From NCBI GenBank assembly GCA_051868045.1, contig JBJDZN010000042.1, positions 1 to 30,097 on the forward strand: DNA of 30,097 nt. The letters run 5' to 3'. Position numbers and translations under genes: made by a program. The stretch is from CAKSQF01 sp051868045 (GTDB taxonomy: Bacteria; Bacillota; Clostridia; Oscillospirales; CAG-272). A model generated the notes under the pieces. The model did no database searches. It was not told the origin of the DNA and saw nothing but the letters and a program-made list of their open reading frames with translations. This document shows positions 15,463 through 22,526 of the stretch, piece by piece (within the stretch, counting starts at the first letter, position 1; each line of letters opens with the position of its first letter).

Positions 15463-15622
15463 TAGGATTTTACAAAAAAAATGTGCTATATTTTCAAAAA
15501 TTACCACTATAAAATTCTTTTCTCATCCTCATAATCCACAATTTTCCCGGAAATTTCAGCTCTCATCTGGATGAATTTTACGATTATGTCCTATTTTTGC
15601 ACAATGTTGTCCAATTGATTCA
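15463..15622. other. AT-rich spacer between divergent promoters
   Basis: About 160 bp separate the minus-strand promoter at 15434-15462 from the plus-strand promoter at 15623-15651. I see A/T tracts but no gene, RNA or clear operator. Confidence 0.5.
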
Positions 15623-15651
15623 TTGCCAAATAGTAAAAAGCGTGCTATAAT
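15623..15651 (+). promoter_or_regulatory. Sigma-A promoter of the jelly-roll lipoprotein gene
   Basis: TTGCCA (15623-15628), a 17-nt spacer ending in TGC, then TATAAT (15646-15651), an extended -10. Transcription starts near 15658, giving a leader of about 85 nt with a hairpin at 15699-15721. Confidence 0.85.
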
Positions 15652-15698
15652 ATAAGCAAACGAAAGGTCCGGAATCTTCGGGCATTTCAAAATAATTT

Positions 15699-15721
15699 GT
15701 CATAAACCCGATGTTTATGAC
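15699..15721 (+). promoter_or_regulatory. Hairpin in the 5' leader of the lipoprotein mRNA
   Basis: GTCATAAAC (15699-15707) and GTTTATGAC (15713-15721) form a perfect 9-bp stem with a CCGAT loop. It ends about 10 nt before the AGGAGG site and has no U-run after it, so it is not a terminator. It could be an operator or an mRNA-stabilising/translation-control hairpin. Confidence 0.5.
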
Positions 15722-15743
15722 CCCATTCAAGGAGGAATATCAA

Positions 15744-16547
15744 ATGAAAAAATTGTCTTTTGCATTGGCTATGATCCTTGCGCTGACTGCTTTTGCCGGC
15801 TGCAACAATGATGAGCCTGCATCGACCACCACCGGAGACAGCTCCACTACATCTGCTACTACCACTTCTTCTGCTACTACCACCACCGCACCCTCCTCTT
15901 CGGCTAATCCCACTGAGGCTGCTCCCTCTTCCGAAGAGGAAGAAGAGGATCCTCGCGAAATCATGCCTCTTGTCTGCGGCAAGTCCGGCGATCTCGCACT
16001 CGAGGGTTATGAGGCAAACGGCTACTGGATTGAAGAAGACGGCAAGATGATCTGCGACTACGGCAATCCCCCGGTAGGCAGTATGTTCGTTGTAACCAAC
16101 GACACCATGTCTGCAGGTACGCTGGAAGCTACCTTCACCTCTGTTGCAGATTCTACCCAGAACGATAACGGTATCGTCTTCTGCATCGGTGAAAACGTAG
16201 GCGAGGACTCCTACTACAACTATTTCTGGGAAGATCCCAGCTATACTCCCCCCTACTACTTCCTGTTCGTATCTGATGCAAGCACCCTGTATCTGGCTAA
16301 GGTTGCTTCAGGCGTCGCATGGACGGTTCTTGCCAACGCCGAGGGACAGGAAATTCCGGGCTACGCTCACGGTCTTTCCGTCACCATCAAGGTTGAGTTC
16401 GATGGTCAGGGGCACATCCAGTGCTATGCAAACGATCTCCTCATCATCGACTATCAGGATCCCAATCCTCTTACCGGAGACCGTTACGGTATCCGTGCTG
16501 AGGTTGCCGGTGTCTCTTACGAAAGCGTTATCGCTACTCACGACTAA
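15744..16547 (+). CDS. Lipoprotein with Ser/Thr linker and jelly-roll-like domain
   Basis: An exported, lipid-anchored protein of 267 aa with unknown function. The signal peptide ends in a lipobox, LTAFAGC, with the modified Cys at 20. A Thr/Ser/Ala-rich linker (about 25-60) and an acidic stretch (EEEEED) lift the domain off the membrane. Residues about 85-267 look like a concanavalin/LamG-type beta-sandwich: GTLEATFTSVAD, NGIVFCIGE, HGLSVTIKVEFDG, then GDRYGIRAEVAGVSYESV. Such domains bind or cleave sugars, and no catalytic residues can be assigned. The ATG at 15744 was chosen because AGGAGG is 7 nt upstream; an upstream ATG at 15711 has no such site and would disrupt the signal peptide. The BNR-type lipoprotein follows after a terminator. 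Confidence 0.82.
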   Translation: MKKLSFALAMILALTAFAGCNNDEPASTTTGDSSTTSATTTSSATTTTAPSSSANPTEAAPSSEEEEEDPREIMPLVCGKSGDLALEGYEANGYWIEEDGKMICDYGNPPVGSMFVVTNDTMSAGTLEATFTSVADSTQNDNGIVFCIGENVGEDSYYNYFWEDPSYTPPYYFLFVSDASTLYLAKVASGVAWTVLANAEGQEIPGYAHGLSVTIKVEFDGQGHIQCYANDLLIIDYQDPNPLTGDRYGIRAEVAGVSYESVIATHD

Positions 16548-16567
16548 GATCTGAAAAAACGTCATAC

Positions 16568-16594
16568 AAAAATCGGGGGTTCTCCCCGATTTTT
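16568..16594 (+). terminator. Intrinsic terminator after the jelly-roll lipoprotein
   Basis: AAAAATCGGGG (16568-16578) pairs with CCCCGATTTTT (16584-16594) around GTTCT, and more T follows. The next gene starts 43 nt later with no obvious promoter of its own, so partial readthrough is likely. Confidence 0.85.
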
Positions 16595-16636
16595 GTTTTC
16601 TTAATTAAAATATGAAAAATGGAAGGGTTCATTGTC

Positions 16637-18310
16637 ATGAGACAAAGAAAACTATTATCCGCCCTGTTGGCACCCATGATCGCCCTGTCCCTGATCTCCT
16701 GCGGCGGCGGCGAATCGCAAATCACTACGGCTACAGAAGCAACCAGCGAAGCAGACCCCGCCTCTGACTTTCTGAGCCTCACCGAATGCACGGTAATTTA
16801 CGGCGCGTCTGACCCTTCGCAATTTGCAGCCGCTGCGAAAAAGGTCAAAACCCGTATGCTTTCCAAGACGGGCATTCTGACCTTCTGCTCCAACGACAGT
16901 GCCGATCCCGTGGAAAACGAGATTCTGATCGGCAACACCAACCGTCCCGAAAGCGTAACTGCGGCGGAAAAGCTTACCGATTCCGGGCACTCCTATGCCG
17001 TTATGCGCATCGGAAGCAAGATCGTCATCGTCGGCTCCGACGAGGATGCCATTATCCGGGGATGCCAATATTTCACCAACGAGCTGCTGCCCACCGACGG
17101 CGGCACGGTTATTCCCATCAAGGAGGACTTTTGCCATATGGACAACTTTGACACCGACACCATCTGGAATTCATCGCTGGGAGGTTTTGAGATCCTGCAG
17201 AACACCATCGTCTACGGACCGACAAAATCCAACAGATTGCCCGAACTGACCTATTCCAGAATCATCGAGCTATCCCACAACGGGGAGCAGAACGGCGTAC
17301 TTATTGCCACTGCCGAATCGCTGGACGTGAAATACTATCAGATTCACAGAAGCACCGATGGGGGAAGCCATTGGGAGAAGATCGGCGAGATCCGGTCAAC
17401 GAACGACGGAATGATCACCAACTGGCAGCCCATGCTGTACGAACTGCCCTGTCAGGTAGGAGATCTTCCCGAAGGAACCCTCCTGCTGGCGGGATGTACC
17501 CGCAACAGTGACACCTCTCACACCGAAATGACCCTGTATGCAAGCCGTGATCTGGGAGAAAATTGGGAAGTGGTCTCCACCGTGGCAGTAGGCGGCGGAT
17601 TTGATCCCAACGGCGGTCTTTCCACCGGTCTATGGGAACCCTTCCTGCTCTGCGACGACGATGGCAAGCTCTACTGCTTCTATTCGGATGAGACCGACAG
17701 TTCAAATCACAGTCAGATGATCGTCTGCCGATCCTCTGCCGACGGAAAGAACTGGAGTGAGACCCAGCGCATTGTCGCCTGCTCCGAGCAGTACCTGCGT
17801 CCGGGTATGCCCACCGTGACGAGACTTGGAAACGGAAAATATTTCATCACCTACGAGATGGTGGGACAGAGCGGCAATCCGGTCTATTACAAGGTAACAG
17901 ACGACCTTACCGACTGGGGCGATCCCTCCGACATGGGAACTGCCATCATGACGGCAAAGAGAGTCTCTGTCGGATCGGCACCCTTCTGCTGCTGGATTCC
18001 CGCCGGCGGGGATCAGGGCACGCTGATTGTCACCGCCAAAAACATGGTAAACGGCAGTTCGGATACGGGTACCGATTGGCTGGTCAGCTATGATTACGGA
18101 AAGACCTGGGTCAGCATGGACAATCCCCTGCCCTACACCTCCACCGATTCATTCCGTTACGCCTACAGCCCCTGCATTTTTGCGGGTTCGGACGGTCAGA
18201 CCCTCTATTATGTGAACAACGTCAACTCCGAAGAAGTCCCCACAAAGGCGGACATCCGACTTGCCGTCATCAGGGTTCACGGATTCGGCTCGGCGGTACA
18301 GGATCATTGA
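16637..18310 (+). CDS. Lipoprotein with BNR/sialidase-like beta-propeller
   Basis: An exported lipoprotein of 557 aa; the signal peptide ends in LISC with lipobox Cys22. Residues about 45-150 resemble the N-terminal accessory domain of some large glycosidases (NEILIGNTNRPES, GSKIVIVGSDEDAIIRG). The rest is a BNR-type propeller with four Asp boxes: STDGGSHW (239), SRDLGENW (303), SSADGKNW (366) and SYDYGKTW (484). Similar exo-acting glycosidases include sialidases and arabinanases. No FRIP motif or Arg triad is evident, so sialidase activity should not be assumed. GGAAGGG lies 9 nt before the ATG at 16637; the upstream ATG at 16619 would destroy the signal peptide spacing. It probably acts on extracellular glycans next to the jelly-roll lipoprotein. 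Confidence 0.82.
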   Translation: MRQRKLLSALLAPMIALSLISCGGGESQITTATEATSEADPASDFLSLTECTVIYGASDPSQFAAAAKKVKTRMLSKTGILTFCSNDSADPVENEILIGNTNRPESVTAAEKLTDSGHSYAVMRIGSKIVIVGSDEDAIIRGCQYFTNELLPTDGGTVIPIKEDFCHMDNFDTDTIWNSSLGGFEILQNTIVYGPTKSNRLPELTYSRIIELSHNGEQNGVLIATAESLDVKYYQIHRSTDGGSHWEKIGEIRSTNDGMITNWQPMLYELPCQVGDLPEGTLLLAGCTRNSDTSHTEMTLYASRDLGENWEVVSTVAVGGGFDPNGGLSTGLWEPFLLCDDDGKLYCFYSDETDSSNHSQMIVCRSSADGKNWSETQRIVACSEQYLRPGMPTVTRLGNGKYFITYEMVGQSGNPVYYKVTDDLTDWGDPSDMGTAIMTAKRVSVGSAPFCCWIPAGGDQGTLIVTAKNMVNGSSDTGTDWLVSYDYGKTWVSMDNPLPYTSTDSFRYAYSPCIFAGSDGQTLYYVNNVNSEEVPTKADIRLAVIRVHGFGSAVQDH

Positions 18311-18328
18311 ATCATTAGCAATATCAAA

Positions 18329-18366
18329 TCAAAGGGGCTTTTCGGGAAAAGCCCCTTTGAACCCCC
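18329..18366 (+). repeat. Intergenic hairpin repeat, copy 1
   Basis: A perfect 15-bp stem (18329-18343 with 18346-18360, TCAAAGGGGCTTTTC and its complement) is followed by ACCCCC. It has no U-run after it, so it is not a standard terminator, although it lies 18 nt after the BNR lipoprotein stop. A similar hairpin in the opposite orientation is at 23644-23682 next to trpA; both share TCAA-GGG-GCTTTT, AAAAG-CCC and TTGAACCC. Confidence 0.65.
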
Positions 18367-18564
18367 AAAAGCGTTGGTAAAAGAAAAAGATAAGAAGTTT
18401 CACAAAAGTGAGCGCAATACAATAAAAGCGGAAACGGCGTCATTTTACGCCAAGGCTTTACCCGCACAGAAGACCGTTCGGGCAATCCGTCACCCCATAT
18501 GATTGAATAAAAGAACTTCATCGGAACTCCGCCATAAGCAAGCCGACAAGGACACACAGGAAAA
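18367..18564. other. Intergenic stretch without a supported gene
   Basis: About 200 bp between the hairpin repeat and the terminator of the beta-helix wall protein. It contains a small inverted repeat GGCGT-CATTTT-ACGCC and an 86-codon minus-strand reading frame that I do not accept, because it runs through the hairpin repeat and the terminator. It may be the body of a larger intergenic repeat. Confidence 0.4.
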
Positions 18565-18595
18565 GGGCTATCGCAAACAGACATTGCGATAGCCC
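18565..18595 (-). terminator. Intrinsic terminator of the beta-helix wall protein gene
   Basis: GGGCTATCGCA (18565-18575) pairs with TGCGATAGCCC (18585-18595), an 11-bp perfect stem with a 9-nt loop. TTTT follows on the minus strand. It lies about 40 nt after the stop codon. Confidence 0.85.
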
Positions 18596-18637
18596 CTGAT
18601 TCTTTTATTCGGTTTTCACAAGATCACAGACAGAGGA

Positions 18638-19609
18638 TCAGTCCTCGATCTTTCTCTTTCTTGCAACAACAACTGCACCTGCAACTGCTACCAGTGCCAG
18701 AGCAGACAGAGCAACTGCAATGTCTCCGGTCTTGGGAGGCTCGGGCGTTTCGGGTTCCTTATCGCCGTCGTCGCCGGTATCGGGCTGCTGCTCGGTTTCC
18801 TTCTCAAGCTTTACGGAGATGTTCTCGCCAACGGTGAAGTTGTCATCATTGGAGGTAGAAACCACCAGTGTATCGGCCTTCACTTCGTTGTTCGATGTAA
18901 TGGTCAGTCCGTCAACGGTCAGATTGGATACGATAGCCTTTGCGTCGTCCTTAACCTCGCCGACTACCAGAGCAACATCAGCATTGGGAGCGTTGATGGT
19001 GGAATTCTTTACGGTGATGTTGGTCATGGGGTTGGGATTGGCAACATTGTCGCCTGCGCCCCAGTCCTTCAGACCGATAACGGCGCCGACCTTGCCGGAA
19101 CCTTCCACATTGATGGTCACATTGTCGAGGGTCACATCGGTGACATGAGCACGGTCAGCCAGACCGACGATACCGCCTACATAGATGTTGGAAGCCTCAC
19201 CGGCTACGGTAAGGGTGGAATCCTTCAGAACAACATTCTGAATGACGCCGTTGAAGTTCTGGTTGCCCAGTTCGTTGGCAAGCAGACCGTATTTGCCGTT
19301 GTCGGCAGCGGTTACCGTGGTGTTAATGTTGGACAGCGTCTTTCCGTTGCCGTCCAGAACGAATTTGCCCTTCGTGATGACAGGAACCGTCTTTCCGGTA
19401 AAGTCAAGGTCTGCAGTAATGGCAACGGTCTTACCCAGCATGTAAGCCTCACCCTGTTCATTCGCTTCGTTTACGAATGCAATGTACTCATCGGCTGTTG
19501 CGATGGTTTTGTCGGGCGTTGTTTCTTCTGCTGCAACGGAAACCGTTCCCAAAATCAGAGCAGACAAAGCAATTGCGCCGGCAAGTGCGATGGATAATAG
19601 TTTTTTCAT
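18638..19609 (-). CDS. Secreted PxTGD-anchored protein with beta-helix-like body
   Basis: A surface protein of 323 aa: signal peptide (MKKLLSIALAGAIALSALI, cleavage near VAA-EE), then residues about 38-245 rich in short beta repeats typical of right-handed beta-helices (NGKYGLLANE, SNIYVGGIVGLAD, VTDVTLDNVTINVEG, ITVKNSTINAP, SNLTVDGLTITSN). The GIVGL-type words resemble GLUG motifs. An acidic linker (TGDDGDKEPETPE) leads to the sorting signal PPKTGD, a hydrophobic helix and RKRKIED. The anchor is nearly identical to that of the wall protein at 9158-10579. The ATG at 19609 follows AGGAGG by 8 nt; a TTG at 19615 is too close to it. It is monocistronic, with a palindrome in its leader. The function is unknown; adhesion or glycan binding is plausible. 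Confidence 0.8.
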   Translation of the reverse strand: MKKLLSIALAGAIALSALILGTVSVAAEETTPDKTIATADEYIAFVNEANEQGEAYMLGKTVAITADLDFTGKTVPVITKGKFVLDGNGKTLSNINTTVTAADNGKYGLLANELGNQNFNGVIQNVVLKDSTLTVAGEASNIYVGGIVGLADRAHVTDVTLDNVTINVEGSGKVGAVIGLKDWGAGDNVANPNPMTNITVKNSTINAPNADVALVVGEVKDDAKAIVSNLTVDGLTITSNNEVKADTLVVSTSNDDNFTVGENISVKLEKETEQQPDTGDDGDKEPETPEPPKTGDIAVALSALALVAVAGAVVVARKRKIED

Positions 19610-19630
19610 GTGCAATTCCTCCTAAAATTT

Positions 19631-19644
19631 TGCTCTATAGAGCA
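19631..19644 (-). promoter_or_regulatory. 14-bp palindrome in the leader of the beta-helix wall protein
   Basis: TGCTCTATAGAGCA is a perfect palindrome that begins about 13 nt downstream of the -10 box. It has no unpaired loop, which fits a dimeric repressor site better than an RNA hairpin. The regulator is unknown. Confidence 0.5.
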
Positions 19645-19656
19645 TTTATTGTAGTA

Positions 19657-19685
19657 ATTTTACCATAAGATTCCTCGTTTGTCAA
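19657..19685 (-). promoter_or_regulatory. Sigma-A promoter of the beta-helix wall protein gene
   Basis: Minus strand: TTGACA (19685-19680), a 17-nt spacer ending in TGG, then TAAAAT (19662-19657), an extended -10. Confidence 0.85.
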
Positions 19686-19863
19686 CCCCTTTTTTTTAAC
19701 TCTGTTTAATTGTGAAAAAAAGCGACGGCGTCTGTTGATTTTTATAAAATCAATATCAGAACCGTTCAGAAAACCGCCCGATTTGCCCAAAAAGGCGAAC
19801 CCGATCGGTCGCAAGTGCGGCGGCGTTTTTCGTCTTTTTCGTTTTCATCAATCCGCCGATTCA

Positions 19864-20925
19864 TTACGTCCGATCCGGGTGCAGATAGGGTGCAAACGCC
19901 GACGGCAGTGAGCGTTTCTCGGCAATCAGACCCGTCGGAAAAAAGAACAGCGACAGATCGGTTTTGTACGGCTCCACCGGCGCAATCCTGATCTCATAGC
20001 CCCGCATATGCCACTCCCGATGGGTAAACAAGTGAACGGCATCAGGCAGACGGATCAGACGGATGGGTTCCAGCCCCCATTTTCTGAGGATGCCATTGAT
20101 TTCCCGCTCATCCGGGTAGCCCGGCAGATTGGGCAGCTCCCACATCCCTGCCAGCAGACCCCGATCTTCCCGTTTTCTCAGGCAGAGTCGGTCTCCGTCG
20201 GTGATCCGCAGAACGGTCAACTGCTCCACCCGTCTTGCCTTTCGGGGATTTTTGGCGGGATAGGCGTCGGGATTCCCCTTTCGATGGGCGGTGCAGAGAT
20301 CGGCAAGGGGACATTCGGTGCAATGCGGCTCCCCGTGAGGCAGGCAAACGGTGGCACCCAGTTCGATCAGTGCCTGATCAAAATCCCCGGGACGGTCGGG
20401 CGGGATTTTATCCTTCAGATAATCTGCATACCTTTTCCGGACAACCATGGCAGACCCGTCGGAGTCGTCGGCGGTCAGGCGGGCAATTACCCGATGAACG
20501 TTGCCGTCCACGGCGGGAGTCGGAAGTCCGAAGGCAATGGCGGCAACGGCACCCGCCGTATAATCGCCCACTCCGCACAGCGACCGGATAACTTCAAGAT
20601 CGGCAGGGAGTTTGCCGCCGAAGGCGGTTGTGACCCGGATTGCCGCCTGCCGAAGATTGGTGGCTCGGCTATAATAGCCAAGTCCCTCCCACAGCTTCAT
20701 CAGCCGTTCGGGATCCACCGACGCAAGGCTCTGAAAATCGGGAAGTTCGGATACGAATCGTTCAAAATAGGGAATGACCGTCTCCACACGGGTCTGCTGC
20801 AGCATGACCTCGGACACCAGCACCCGATAAGGGGTGGGATTTTCCCGCCACGGCAAAATCCGGTGCGTTCTGTCATACCAGTCCAGCAAGTGCAAAATTC
20901 CTTTTTCAAAATCAATCTCCTGCAT
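19864..20925 (-). CDS. mutY: Adenine DNA glycosylase
   Basis: Removes adenine mispaired with 8-oxoguanine or guanine, protecting against G-to-T mutations. The 353 aa match the family. LPWRENPTPYRVLVSEVMLQQT is the N-terminal signature (the catalytic Glu lies in SEVMLQQT). The helix-hairpin-helix LCGVGDYTAGAVAAIA is followed by PAVDGNVHRV, with the catalytic Asp. The iron-sulfur cluster loop has four Cys with spacing C-x7-C-x2-C-x5-C (one residue longer in the first gap than E. coli MutY). A C-terminal NUDIX-like domain recognises 8-oxoG. The ATG at 20925 has AAAGGGA upstream; in-frame starts further up have none. It is divergent from the CapA gene. Its promoter is not clear: TAATAT with ATGGCA 17 nt upstream is a weak candidate near 20993-21021. 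Confidence 0.95.
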   Translation of the reverse strand: MQEIDFEKGILHLLDWYDRTHRILPWRENPTPYRVLVSEVMLQQTRVETVIPYFERFVSELPDFQSLASVDPERLMKLWEGLGYYSRATNLRQAAIRVTTAFGGKLPADLEVIRSLCGVGDYTAGAVAAIAFGLPTPAVDGNVHRVIARLTADDSDGSAMVVRKRYADYLKDKIPPDRPGDFDQALIELGATVCLPHGEPHCTECPLADLCTAHRKGNPDAYPAKNPRKARRVEQLTVLRITDGDRLCLRKREDRGLLAGMWELPNLPGYPDEREINGILRKWGLEPIRLIRLPDAVHLFTHREWHMRGYEIRIAPVEPYKTDLSLFFFPTGLIAEKRSLPSAFAPYLHPDRT

Positions 20926-21001
20926 AAGCAATCCCTTTCCCTTTTGGAAAAATCGACGGCAATCCCACGGATTTTTTCCGATTCTTTTTTGAATATTATG
21001 C

Positions 21002-21060
21002 GATTCACAAATGAATGCCATGTGTCAGAAATGTGAATAATTCGACACAAATTGTGAATT
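21002..21060. promoter_or_regulatory. Cluster of GTGAAT motifs between mutY and the CapA gene
   Basis: Three related words occur in 59 bp: ATTTGTGAATC on the minus strand (21012-21002), AAATGTGAAT (21029-21038) and AAATTGTGAATT (21049-21060), the last being nearly palindromic. They sit between the two divergent genes, just upstream of the CapA promoter, and might bind a shared regulator. Confidence 0.3.
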
Positions 21061-21084
21061 CCAAAGGAATTTCGGATTTTTCGG

Positions 21085-21113
21085 TTGACAAAGTGAAAAA
21101 GATTGTATATAAT
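21085..21113 (+). promoter_or_regulatory. Sigma-A promoter of the CapA-like lipoprotein gene
   Basis: TTGACA (21085-21090), a 17-nt spacer, then TATAAT (21108-21113). Both boxes match the consensus exactly. The leader is about 50 nt with no recognised structure. Confidence 0.93.
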
Positions 21114-21167
21114 GTTTAAATACACTGCTCATTCTCATATGAAATTGCCCATGAAAGAAGGAAATTC

Positions 21168-22442
21168 ATGAAAAAGAAACTTTCGGCATTTCTTTGCCTG
21201 ATCATAGCCCTAACCCTTCCCCTTTCGGGATGCACAAGGGACAGAAACACCTATTCCGGTCCTTTGACCACCGTCACCCTCCCCACCTCCGCCGCTCCGG
21301 CATCGGGAACCACCGCCCCCCAATCCTCATCGACGGCAGCACCGACAGAACCCACAACGTCTCCGTCCCCGGATACGACGACCGGCAGCGACCCAACCGC
21401 ATCCCCTTCATCGGACGATCCCGCCGCTTCCCGTGAGAACACCGTCGAGATTCTGGCAGTCGGCGACAATCTGTTCCATTCTCAGTTGATCAATGAAGGG
21501 GAGAAACTGGGCTACGACAAGCTGTACGAAGGCATCTGCGACGTCATTTCCGCCGCCGATCTTGCCATTCTCAATCAGGAGACCGTCTTCACCACCGGCA
21601 CTCCCTCCACCTATCCGAAATTCGCAACGCCTACCGCCGTAGGAGATGCCGCCATCAGGGCGGGATTTGATGTCTTCACCTGTGCAACCAACCACACCTG
21701 GGATATGGGAACGCAGGGAATTCTCGATACATTGGAGTACTGGGCTGCCCACCCCGAGGTTCTCGCCATCGGACTCAACGAGTCCAAAACGGCAAGAAAC
21801 GAACTTGACATCGTTGAAGTGGAAGGGATCCGCATTGCCCTCTTCAACTTCGGAACCTCCATCAACACTCAGTCCGAGGCATGGTGGATGGCAAACTATC
21901 TGGACAAGTCCGATTCCACCAAGACCTGGATCGAGGGACAGATTGCCAAAGCCAAGGCGCAGGCGGATTTTGTCATCGTCTGCGCTCACTGGGGCAATGA
22001 ATACGTCTACACACCCACCGATAACGAGGTCTACTGGGCGCAGTTTTTCGCAGACTGCGGAGTGGATCTGGTAATCGGAACCCATCCTCACGTTCTTCAG
22101 CCGGTCATGGAGGTGGAAGGCAAGGACGGAAACACCACTCTGGTCTACTACTCCCTGGGCAATTTTATCTCTGCTCAGAACGATCTCAATGCCAACGTAG
22201 GCGGTCTTGCCCGAATTTATCTGAGCAAGGACGACACCGGCACCCGCATTGTCTCCTACGAGCTGCTTCCCCTGACGGTGGACTGTCAGGTCTATGACGG
22301 AATCGAGTGCTACACGCCCCGACTGCTTTCCGACATGACCGACGAGATTCTCGGCAACAGCTGGAAATTTTCCGACTACACCGTTGCCGATTTTCAGGCG
22401 ATCTTTGAGGAAGCCACCGCCAGCTATCCGAAGAACGATTAA
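21168..22442 (+). CDS. CapA-family lipoprotein
   Basis: An exported lipoprotein of 424 aa with lipobox LPLSGC (Cys22). A long Pro/Ser/Thr linker runs to about residue 90 and is followed by a metallophosphatase-like CapA domain: GDN (99-101), NQE (136-138), NHTWDMG (175-181), HWGNEY (274-279) and GTHPHVLQP (304-312), with YYSLGNFI further on. CapA proteins take part in poly-gamma-glutamate capsule synthesis or anchoring, but many stand-alone members have no known role. No capB, capC or capE gene is adjacent, so a capsule function is not shown. GAAGG precedes the ATG. The VanG-like ligase follows 84 nt downstream without a clear promoter, so the two may be co-transcribed and both concern the cell envelope. 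Confidence 0.88.
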   Translation: MKKKLSAFLCLIIALTLPLSGCTRDRNTYSGPLTTVTLPTSAAPASGTTAPQSSSTAAPTEPTTSPSPDTTTGSDPTASPSSDDPAASRENTVEILAVGDNLFHSQLINEGEKLGYDKLYEGICDVISAADLAILNQETVFTTGTPSTYPKFATPTAVGDAAIRAGFDVFTCATNHTWDMGTQGILDTLEYWAAHPEVLAIGLNESKTARNELDIVEVEGIRIALFNFGTSINTQSEAWWMANYLDKSDSTKTWIEGQIAKAKAQADFVIVCAHWGNEYVYTPTDNEVYWAQFFADCGVDLVIGTHPHVLQPVMEVEGKDGNTTLVYYSLGNFISAQNDLNANVGGLARIYLSKDDTGTRIVSYELLPLTVDCQVYDGIECYTPRLLSDMTDEILGNSWKFSDYTVADFQAIFEEATASYPKND

Positions 22443-22526
22443 GACAGCGTGGAATAAACTGAATTAAACCGAACGGCAGTCCCGACTTGATTTTATGTTA
22501 TCCGAAGAAAGGATTTTCATCTCATT

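Noticed and set aside
18324..18584. 86-codon minus-strand reading frame between two surface protein genes
   Set aside because: It runs through the hairpin repeat and into the terminator of the next gene, lacks a ribosome binding site, and resembles no protein; it is more likely repeat sequence.
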